Below, piece by piece: positions 58,031 to 64,000 of a DNA stretch of 64,000 bases (position 1 is its first letter; each line of letters starts with the position of its first letter). The translations under genes and the position numbers were made by a program. The notes beneath the pieces were generated by a model. That model was not told the origin of the DNA and made no database searches. It saw only the letters and a program-made list of their open reading frames with translations. The stretch spans positions 4,985,828 through 5,049,827 of the forward strand of contig NZ_LFZW01000001.1 of NCBI RefSeq assembly GCF_001183985.1. The letters are read 5' to 3'. The DNA is from Peribacillus loiseleuriae (GTDB lineage Bacteria > Bacillota > Bacilli > Bacillales > DSM-1321).

Positions 58031-58103
58031 GCGTAAGTGCCTTGGTCAATTTCAGACATAGCATAAGCCAATAAAGCTATATGGAGAGGATAGGCGCTTA
58101 CGC
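58031..58103. repeat. Foldback repeat behind cstA
   Basis: GCGTAAGTGCC (58031-58041) pairs with GGCGCTTACGC (58093-58103) with one mismatch; AGCATAAGCCAATAAAGCT lies between. Unrelated to the GGGTCTGACC elements. It begins 8 bases behind the cstA stop. Confidence 0.6.
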
Positions 58104-58137
58104 TCAACACCAAAACTCCTTGAAAATACTTATACTT

Positions 58138-58187
58138 TTAAAAACAGCATCCGATTCAGTGAACTTACCTGAATAGGGTGCTGTTTG
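58138..58187. terminator. Bidirectional terminator between cstA and the pullulanase gene
   Basis: AAAAACAGCA-CC and GGGTGCTGTTT pair, with an inner GATTCAG / CTGAAT stem. It lies about 10 bases from the pullulanase stop (minus strand) and 115 bases from the cstA stop. Confidence 0.75.
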
Positions 58188-58196
58188 ATTCTACAT

Positions 58197-60332
58197 TTAC
58201 TTTGTTTCCAACACGAAAGTACTTAATGCAGGAACTGTGATTTCATTGGATTGGATTTTCGCTAATGCTTTTGTTCCAGCTTTTTGCCCATTTACAAGCA
58301 GAGAATATTTTCCTCTGTTTGGAATACTAAAATCAATAGCCTGCTTATTTGCATTATGAACGATAGTTAGTTCCGTTTTTGACTTTTTTTCCGGACTTGT
58401 CAAAGTATAGGCAATAACATTTTCCGGTGCTTCCAAGAAGGTCAAATGTTGATGAACTTCCTCCGCTGTTCCAAGGCGAAATGCTGGATATTTCCTTCGT
58501 AGTTGAATAAGTCCCTTCATATACTCAACTTCCTGGTAATATTCCGCTCTCCGCTTCCAATCAAGTTGATTGACCGCGTCTGGTGACTTATAGCTATTAT
58601 GGTCTCCGCCTTTTGTGCGCATGAATTCCTGACCAGCATGAATAAACGGAATTCCTTGTGAGGTTAGAATGATTGATGAAGCAAGCTTATGCATTTGTTT
58701 CCTTTCCACTTCCGTGGCTTCAGGGTTCGTCAATGCAAGCTTATCCCAAAGTGTGTGGTTGTCATGAGCTTCTACATACGTAACAATTTGCTCCGGATCA
58801 AGATAGCTATCTATACTTGTTCCGGAAATTCCTTTTTTAATTATTTCCTCGAGCCCCGATTTACCGTTTACAAAACCTGTGTCACGCTCTTCAAATACGC
58901 TTCCCTTTAAACCATCACGAATACGATCATTGAAATGAGCAATTCGCGGCATCGTAGCTGCATTCTTTTGGTTAGCTTTCTTTTCGGCATCAAGCGGAGT
59001 ATTTAGGTCCCAGCCCTCGCCAATTACAATGATGCTTGGGTCTATTTTATCTAAGGCCCTACGTATTTCATTCATCGTTTCAACATCGTGGATCCCCATT
59101 AAGTCAAAACGGAAACCATCAAGATGATATTCCTTTGCCCAGTAAGTGACTGAATCAACGATGAACTTGCGCATCATTTTCCGTTCAGAAGCAGTATCAT
59201 TGCCGACACCGGAACCGTTCGCCAATGTTCCATCCTCGTTATAACGGAAATAATAGCCCGGAACTAATTGGTGGAAATTCGATTCACAAGCGGAGTACAT
59301 ATGGTTATACACAACATCCATGACAACACGAAGGTTCTGCTTATGAAGTGCTTGAACCATTTGTTTCACTTCCCTGATCCGTACCTTTGGTTCATATGGA
59401 TTCATTGAATAGGAGCCTTCTGGTGCATTGTAATTCTTCGGGTCATAGCCCCAATTATATTGTTCTTCATCCAACCTTGTTTCATCAACGGTGTGGTAAT
59501 CATACATCGGAATAATTTGAACATGGGTAACGCCTAGGTCTTTAATATGACTAAGTCCCGTTTTCACACCTTGCGGACCCTTTGTACCAAGCTCAGCTAC
59601 CCCCAAATATTTCCCCCTATGCTTAATACCACTTTCTTCTTGGATCGATACATCACGAATATGCAACTCATAAAAAATAGCATCCTCCGCTTTCTTCAGA
59701 GCGGGTTTCTTTGTTGACCAGTTCTTTGGATTTGTACTCGTTAAGTCCACGACCACACCTTTATTACCATTTACGGTAACAGCACGTGTATACGGATCGA
59801 CTGCTTCTGTCCACTCGTCACCAGTCTTCACTTTATACGTATAAATCAAGCCATCTTGGTTTCCTTGTATTTCAAGCTTCCATGTTCCTTTTTCCGCTTG
59901 TGTCATCGTTATTTCTTTCCCAACTTGGTCGTCCCACTTATCATACTTCACAACCTTGGCTTCGCTTGCTGTAGGGGCCCAAAGTCGAAAAGCGGTCTTC
60001 TTTTTGGTGTACACATTCCCTAAATCATTTCCATCGTAATAATAAAGGGTATCAAATTCTTCAGATCGAATCGCAGCGCCCATCTCCACAGTTGAAGTTC
60101 CAAATAACCGCTTCGATACTGTATACGTCGTTTCCAAATCAAGATTTTCTTTCGTCATTATTTTTATCCTATTTGTCGTCGTTTCATTTTCCTCAAAGGC
60201 TTGAATTTCTTTAATTTGTGCTCCCTCCAATGTAACCCCAGCAAATTTTCCATCACTTAACAAAAAATGAAAATTGGTTTCTAATGTAATTTCGTTCACC
60301 TTATCTATTTTTGCACTAAAAATTTTCGGCAT
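58197..60332 (-). CDS. Type I pullulanase, catalytic part (3' half of a gene split by a stop codon)
   Basis: 711 aa containing an all-beta N-terminal region, a CBM48-like domain (FRLWAPTASEAKVVKYDKWDDQ) and the GH13 barrel with the type I pullulanase signature YNWGYDPKNYNAPEGSYS. Conserved regions are DVVYNH, GFRFDLMGIHD (nucleophile), VIGEGWD (acid/base) and VEAHDNHTLWD. It debranches alpha-1,6 links. The ATG is in the same frame as the upstream 136-aa segment, from which only TAA and three codons separate it. No good ribosome site precedes this ATG, so it may be poorly translated. Confidence 0.88.
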   Translation of the reverse strand: MPKIFSAKIDKVNEITLETNFHFLLSDGKFAGVTLEGAQIKEIQAFEENETTTNRIKIMTKENLDLETTYTVSKRLFGTSTVEMGAAIRSEEFDTLYYYDGNDLGNVYTKKKTAFRLWAPTASEAKVVKYDKWDDQVGKEITMTQAEKGTWKLEIQGNQDGLIYTYKVKTGDEWTEAVDPYTRAVTVNGNKGVVVDLTSTNPKNWSTKKPALKKAEDAIFYELHIRDVSIQEESGIKHRGKYLGVAELGTKGPQGVKTGLSHIKDLGVTHVQIIPMYDYHTVDETRLDEEQYNWGYDPKNYNAPEGSYSMNPYEPKVRIREVKQMVQALHKQNLRVVMDVVYNHMYSACESNFHQLVPGYYFRYNEDGTLANGSGVGNDTASERKMMRKFIVDSVTYWAKEYHLDGFRFDLMGIHDVETMNEIRRALDKIDPSIIVIGEGWDLNTPLDAEKKANQKNAATMPRIAHFNDRIRDGLKGSVFEERDTGFVNGKSGLEEIIKKGISGTSIDSYLDPEQIVTYVEAHDNHTLWDKLALTNPEATEVERKQMHKLASSIILTSQGIPFIHAGQEFMRTKGGDHNSYKSPDAVNQLDWKRRAEYYQEVEYMKGLIQLRRKYPAFRLGTAEEVHQHLTFLEAPENVIAYTLTSPEKKSKTELTIVHNANKQAIDFSIPNRGKYSLLVNGQKAGTKALAKIQSNEITVPALSTFVLETK

Positions 60333-60341
60333 CTGGTCTTT

Positions 60342-60752
60342 TTATGATGAATCATAATACACCCGTTCAACCCCTTGCATGATCCAAATTTCCACGGTCC
60401 CATCTTCTTTGAATTTTGTAATAAAACAGTCTTTAAATTTCTTATTTGCAAAAGTCTCGGCATTCTTGCTTTGACGAAGTATGAAACCAAGTTTCTTGAT
60501 TCCTTCTTCATCCGATACAGTCAGCCTGGCCATGTTTCCATATTCAATATCTCCTGTGTAAGCTACCTCTTGACCATCTTTCCCTTCAAACAAGAGCCAA
60601 AGACCATACTCTTTCTTGTCGTTTGCTACTTCTAGATAATAGATCGTTACTTTCGTATTCTTAGCAGCAAACGTTTGCACAAAAAGATAGCAAAATCGTA
60701 GTTCAAATAAGTAATCTGTTCGACAATTATTTTGTATTTTTCTTATCTTCAA
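60342..60752 (-). pseudogene. N-terminal pullulanase-associated (CBM41-like) segment, cut off by an in-frame TAA
   Basis: 136 codons from a TTG with AAGGGGGAA 5 bases upstream. Residues ~34-130 (KVTIYYLEVANDKKEYGLWLLFEG, then VAYTGDIEYGNMARLTV and VEIWIMQGVERVYYDSS) are a pullulanase-associated carbohydrate-binding domain, normally followed without a break by the PKIFSAK-type linker that begins the next frame. The TAA at 60342-60344 lies in phase with the catalytic part. I read this as one 850-residue-class pullulanase gene broken by a nonsense codon; a genuine two-gene split is the alternative. Confidence 0.75.
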
Positions 60753-60864
60753 TATCTTCCCCCTTGATTTGTTTGAATATTCTATATTTTAATTATAATC
60801 AAAATGGCAACATTTGCATATGGTGATTTTTTGATTAATAACATAGTGGACGTTTATCAAATAA

Positions 60865-60896
60865 AAAGAGACCTTTTTCTGAGATAAGGTCTCTTT
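60865..60896 (-). terminator. Terminator of the MATE transporter gene
   Basis: A perfect 11-bp stem AAAGAGACCTT / AAGGTCTCTTT with a 10-base loop, followed by further T on the minus strand. It begins about 10 bases after the stop codon. Confidence 0.88.
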
Positions 60897-60906
60897 GCTT
60901 CATTAT

Positions 60907-62292
60907 TTATTGAGAAACAACTGGTTCCACTTTTAGATCATCATGTTTAACAAGTGCATGCTTCTCCCATTTTCGGCTCTTCCACCGGAAAATCATGATA
61001 AATGCCCGTGTCCACTCATCAGCTGCAATCGCAAGCCAAATCCCAGGTAAGCCAAGATTAAGGTGGAAGACAAAGAAATATCCTAGTGGAAGACTCATTC
61101 CAACCATTGAAAACGCCCCAATCAAAACTGGATATCTGGCGTCTCCTGATGCACGCAATGAATTAATCAAAACAATGTTTATCGTACGACCGGTTTCAAG
61201 CAGGATACTCAAAAGCAGGACACTTGCACCCATTCGAATAATCTCGGGGTCATCAGAGAACAGTCCCATCAATGGTTTTCGAAGTAGAATAACAAACATT
61301 ACCATACCCAATGTAACGGCTACTGCCCACTTCACGCTTTTCCATACTCGAAAGTACGCGTCATCTTTCCGATTTCCACCGACATAACGACCGACTATAA
61401 TTGCTGTTCCCATCCCAATTGCCATAGCAAACAAGTAAATGAACATAGAGATGTTCGTAGCATATTGTCTTGCCGCCAGTGAGCTAGCACCGAGATAAGT
61501 TGCATAATATAAGAACACGATTTGACATGTTTGATACATGACCTGCTCCAAGGCAGATGGTAAACCAATTTTTAGTATTTTACTAATATACTCCCGTGAT
61601 AAAGAGAAATAATACTCCAGCTTCACACGAACTTCCATCACTCGATACAGAAGCCAAAAGAATACAAGCAGCGCAAGAAAGCGACTAATGACCGAAGAAA
61701 TAGCCGCACCTTGAACACCTAATTCGGGTAAACCAAATTTCCCAAAGATGAGTGCATAATTCCCTAGTATATGAATTACATTCATTCCAAGTGAAACAAA
61801 CATCGCTTCCTTCGTGAAACCATGAACGCGAATGATGGCAGCCAATGAATTAATAATCGCTTGCAGGAAAATGGCTCCTCCAACAATCTTCAAATAACTT
61901 TGAGCATAAAAGAGGATATCCCCTGATAAGTTTAAGCCTTGCATCATTCTCTCGCTATAAAAAACAAAGACAACGCTGATCATGACACCGACTATTAAAT
62001 TAAGGACAACTGCGATAGCTGATATTTTAGCGGCTTCCAGTATTTTTCTTGAACCGATATACTGAGCAATAACGATGGCCGCACCATTACCGATTACTTC
62101 TAAGATAAGAATGGCGATATGAAGGTATTGATTGGCAGCACCTACACCAGAAACAGCATTGTCAGAAATTGCACTCAACATAAATGTATCGACAATCCCC
62201 ATAAGCATAAATAGAAAAATCTCTAAAAAAATAGGCCATGTGAGGGAGAATATATTAAAATCCTTCTGCATTTTCGTAGAATTTGAAACCAA
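60907..62292 (-). CDS. MATE-family multidrug/organic cation efflux transporter
   Basis: A 461-aa membrane protein with twelve hydrophobic segments in two six-helix halves. MATE features are PIFLEIFLFMLMGIVDTFMLS at the start, GVGAANQYLHI, and in the second half LPSALEQVMYQTCQIVF and NISMFIYLFAMAIGMGTAIIVGRYVG. It exports cationic compounds with Na+ or H+ antiport; the substrate is not known. TTG start, 5 bases behind AAGAAGGTG; an ATG seven codons later is the alternative. Monocistronic. Confidence 0.9.
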   Translation of the reverse strand: MVSNSTKMQKDFNIFSLTWPIFLEIFLFMLMGIVDTFMLSAISDNAVSGVGAANQYLHIAILILEVIGNGAAIVIAQYIGSRKILEAAKISAIAVVLNLIVGVMISVVFVFYSERMMQGLNLSGDILFYAQSYLKIVGGAIFLQAIINSLAAIIRVHGFTKEAMFVSLGMNVIHILGNYALIFGKFGLPELGVQGAAISSVISRFLALLVFFWLLYRVMEVRVKLEYYFSLSREYISKILKIGLPSALEQVMYQTCQIVFLYYATYLGASSLAARQYATNISMFIYLFAMAIGMGTAIIVGRYVGGNRKDDAYFRVWKSVKWAVAVTLGMVMFVILLRKPLMGLFSDDPEIIRMGASVLLLSILLETGRTINIVLINSLRASGDARYPVLIGAFSMVGMSLPLGYFFVFHLNLGLPGIWLAIAADEWTRAFIMIFRWKSRKWEKHALVKHDDLKVEPVVSQ

Positions 62293-62582
62293 AATTTCAC
62301 CTTCTTAATTTTATATACTACTTGAAACAAATAGTATCGTATCACAGTTCAATTGCAGTTACACGAAATTTTTTAAATATTAACAAATTACAATTCCTCC
62401 CTTATTTTTTCATAAAAAGGGGACAGATCTGCATGAATTTTAAAAGCATGATCCATTAATTTGAAGAATAAACTAGTATGCTACCACTTCTATTACACCA
62501 TCTAATAGAATTTGCTATTTTTACTGAGAATGCCCCGTACTAGACGGCCGGATTTAAACACCAGATTTTTTTATGCAGATTA
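62293..62582. other. Gap between the MATE gene and the rluF-like leader
   Basis: AT-rich, without a convincing gene. AAAAGGGGACAGATCTGCATG near 62415 resembles the ends of other small palindromes in the window (50018, 12555). Promoter of the MATE gene should lie at the left. Confidence 0.4.
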
Positions 62583-62660
62583 TATATGTTGAGTGAAAGA
62601 TCTCCGTTTTTCTTTTCATTCCGGATTGTAACCTTGATATGTAGTACCGAGCGCTCCCAC
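62583..62660 (+). promoter_or_regulatory. Leader sequence upstream of the rluF-like gene (copy 2)
   Basis: Counterpart of 53166-53245: TATGTTGAGTGAAAGATCTCCG...TTTTCATTCCGGAT, then ...GTACCGAGCGCTCC...ACTTTT. GAGTGAAA pairs with TTTCATTC (one G-T wobble). About 200 bases before the rluF-like start. Function unknown. Confidence 0.4.
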
Positions 62661-62857
62661 TTTTCGCGGGTAGGAATGCTCGTGCTTAAATTCTCTCTTT
62701 TCTATTTCTCTAACTTTACCTATATCAGTCATGATCATTGCCAACCGGCTGAAAGTGGAGTGAAAGAAATTGAAGATTCTTACGTATGCCCTTGTGTACT
62801 GACATGTATTTACGTTATCTTAGAATCACAAATCTAAATGTAAAGGTGTGCGTACTT

Positions 62858-63565
62858 TTGCGAATTAATAAGTATATTAGTGAATCCGGGATTACATCAA
62901 GACGGGGTGCCGATAAGTGGATTGCTGAAGGCAAAGTGACGATTAATGGAGTTACGGCTGAATTGGGCAGCCAGGCTGAACCCGGAGATGATGTGCGAGT
63001 AGATGGGAAACCGGTTATAATCGAACAACAAAGTGTATACCTTGTTCTCAATAAACCAGTAGGCATTACAAGCACTACGGAAAAACATATTAAAGGAAAT
63101 ATTGTTGACTTCGTGAACCACCCATTGCGTATTTTTCATATAGGAAGACTCGATAAAGATTCAGAAGGGTTAATCTTGCTCACTAATGATGGCGATATCG
63201 TAAATGAAATTCTACGATCTGAAAACAAACACGAGAAAGAATATATTGTACAAGTAGACAAGCCCATCACCGACTCATTCTTAAGCAATATGGCTTCAGG
63301 CGTAGATATCTTAGATACTAAGACTCTTCCTTGTAAAATCATTCAACTTTCTAAAAACAGTTTCAAAATAATACTGACTCAAGGCTTAAATCGGCAAATT
63401 CGTCGTATGTGCTCTACTCTTGATTATCAAGTAGTGAGTTTGCAGCGAATTCGTATCATGAATATTAAGCTTGGCGGACTTGCGGTAGGACAGTGGCGTG
63501 ATCTGACTAAAGCTGAAAAGGAAGAATTATTTTCCGAGCTCAACTACACGCCTCGAAAACGATAA
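62858..63565 (+). CDS. RluF-like 23S rRNA pseudouridine synthase
   Basis: A 235-aa protein with an N-terminal S4 RNA-binding domain (RINKYISESGITSRRGADKWIAEGKVTINGV) and a RsuA/RluB/E/F-type catalytic domain: VYLVLNKPVGITSTT, the active-site Asp in FHIGRLDKDSEGLILLTNDG, and GLNRQIRRMCSTLDYQVVSLQRIRI. It should isomerise a uridine in 23S rRNA (position 2604 in E. coli RluF). I start at the TTG 8 bases behind AAAGGTG; earlier in-frame ATG codons have no site and would add about 24 residues of non-homologous sequence. Confidence 0.9.
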   Translation: MRINKYISESGITSRRGADKWIAEGKVTINGVTAELGSQAEPGDDVRVDGKPVIIEQQSVYLVLNKPVGITSTTEKHIKGNIVDFVNHPLRIFHIGRLDKDSEGLILLTNDGDIVNEILRSENKHEKEYIVQVDKPITDSFLSNMASGVDILDTKTLPCKIIQLSKNSFKIILTQGLNRQIRRMCSTLDYQVVSLQRIRIMNIKLGGLAVGQWRDLTKAEKEELFSELNYTPRKR

Positions 63566-63619
63566 TTCTACAAAAAACCAACCAGAGATCTTCTCATCTG
63601 GTTGGTTTTTTGTAGAATT
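63564..63619. terminator. Convergent terminator with a 23-bp perfect stem overlapping two stop codons
   Basis: Left and right arms of 23 bases each are exact inverse repeats (core ACCAACCAGA / TCTGGTTGGT, with an A6 and a T6 tract inside) around a 10-base loop. The arm ends touch the rluF-like stop on one side and the kinase stop on the other, so one hairpin ends both transcripts. Confidence 0.92.
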
Positions 63620-64000
63620 ATGGCTTAGGTATATTACATGTAACCACTATTTCACGATCGGTCACATGAAACTTGATATGTCCATCGTATCTTTTCACAA
63701 TTTCTTTTACGATAAACAATCCCTGCCCTCTTATCTTGCCCGCCTTTTCTTTCTTAGTTGAAAAGCCTCTTTCAAAGACATTCTCTATCACCTTTTCATT
63801 CATAACAAGTCCGGTGTTCGTTACTTCAAATATATATTGACTGTTACTTACGTTACAAGCTACCTTAATTCTCCGATCGGGCTCTGGAAGTTCAATTGTA
63901 GCTTCAATCGCATTATCAACTAAATTAGACAGGATTTTTATCAAATCAGTCGACTTAATTTTTGAGAATGAATCATCGGATATATCAAACTCGATCTCTA
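63618..64000 (-). CDS. GHKL-type sensor histidine kinase, C-terminal ATPase part (partial)
   Basis: 127 codons are open to the right edge, so the gene continues outside the window. The visible part is the ATP-binding domain: N box LIKILSNLVDNAIEAT, G1-like FEVTNTGLVM, G2 RGQGLFIVKEIVKRYDGHI. The NLVDNAIEA form is typical of the CitA/DcuS/AgrC-like GHKL kinases. Partner regulator and sensor domain are not visible. Confidence 0.85.
   Translation of the reverse strand, partial: EIEFDISDDSFSKIKSTDLIKILSNLVDNAIEATIELPEPDRRIKVACNVSNSQYIFEVTNTGLVMNEKVIENVFERGFSTKKEKAGKIRGQGLFIVKEIVKRYDGHIKFHVTDREIVVTCNIPKP

Noticed and set aside
62586..62837. An 83-codon frame ahead of the rluF-like gene
   Set aside because: No ribosome site, composition not protein-like, and it runs through the leader hairpin shared with 53166.

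Overview
The window reads as a chromosomal segment of a low-GC Gram-positive spore-former of the Bacillaceae. The evidence is a Bacillus-type 16S rRNA gene with tandem promoters, a LiaFSR/LiaIH cell-envelope stress locus, an S-box (SAM-I) riboswitch, strong AGGAGG-type ribosome binding sites and frequent TTG/GTG starts. I cannot name the genus from sequence alone. Nearly every gene is ordinary chromosomal metabolism, transport or signalling. I see no insertion sequence, prophage, CRISPR array or tRNA gene.

Layout. 0-1.7 kb: the 5' part of an rrn operon running left, with two promoters. 1.7-8.1 kb: topoisomerase III, an ABC-F ATPase, and a two-gene operon (FMNH2-dependent sulfone/sulfonate monooxygenase plus RimK-like ATP-grasp ligase) behind a SAM riboswitch. 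8.4-15.3 kb: a methyltransferase, liaR-liaS-liaF and liaH-liaI, and a DEAD-box helicase. 15.8-18 kb: a ParM-like actin and ParR-like ribbon-helix-helix pair with a centromere-like repeat array upstream. 18-31.4 kb: a Rieske-FAD oxidoreductase, a SIMPL protein, purU, a glutaminyl-tRNA synthetase (unusual in Bacillus), pxpBCA, msrAB, a nucleoside transporter and a polar amino-acid ABC importer. 32-37.5 kb: an ABC-2 exporter and a four-gene ECF sigma/anti-sigma operon ending in a DUF4097 protein. 37.6-48 kb: ThrE-type exporter halves, an alpha/beta hydrolase, a dicarboxylate/glutamate symporter, an RlmI-like methyltransferase, gdhA and a large two-component system. 48-64 kb: a cytoplasmic alpha-amylase between two direct repeats, pepT, an alkyltransferase-like protein, LytST with a CstA-type transporter, a type I pullulanase split by one in-frame stop, a MATE transporter, an RluF-like pseudouridine synthase and the end of a GHKL kinase.

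The most striking non-genic feature is a dispersed family of quasi-palindromic elements of about 110-135 bp. They carry GGGTCTGACC-type and GAGACACCC-type arms and sit directly behind stop codons. Nine full-length copies and three short hairpin derivatives occur here; eight of the nine full-length copies share one orientation relative to the gene they follow. They look like mobile or amplified sequences doing the work of terminators. A second, unrelated repeat of about 180 bp flanks the amylase gene and has a shortened relative directly 5' of the hydrolase gene.

Functional themes are envelope stress (Lia, ECF sigma), nitrogen and glutamate metabolism (gdhA, pxpBCA, GlnRS, amino-acid transporters), sulfur (SAM riboswitch operon, MsrAB) and alpha-glucan breakdown (amylase, damaged pullulanase). 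All assignments come from reading motifs by eye; no database search was run.
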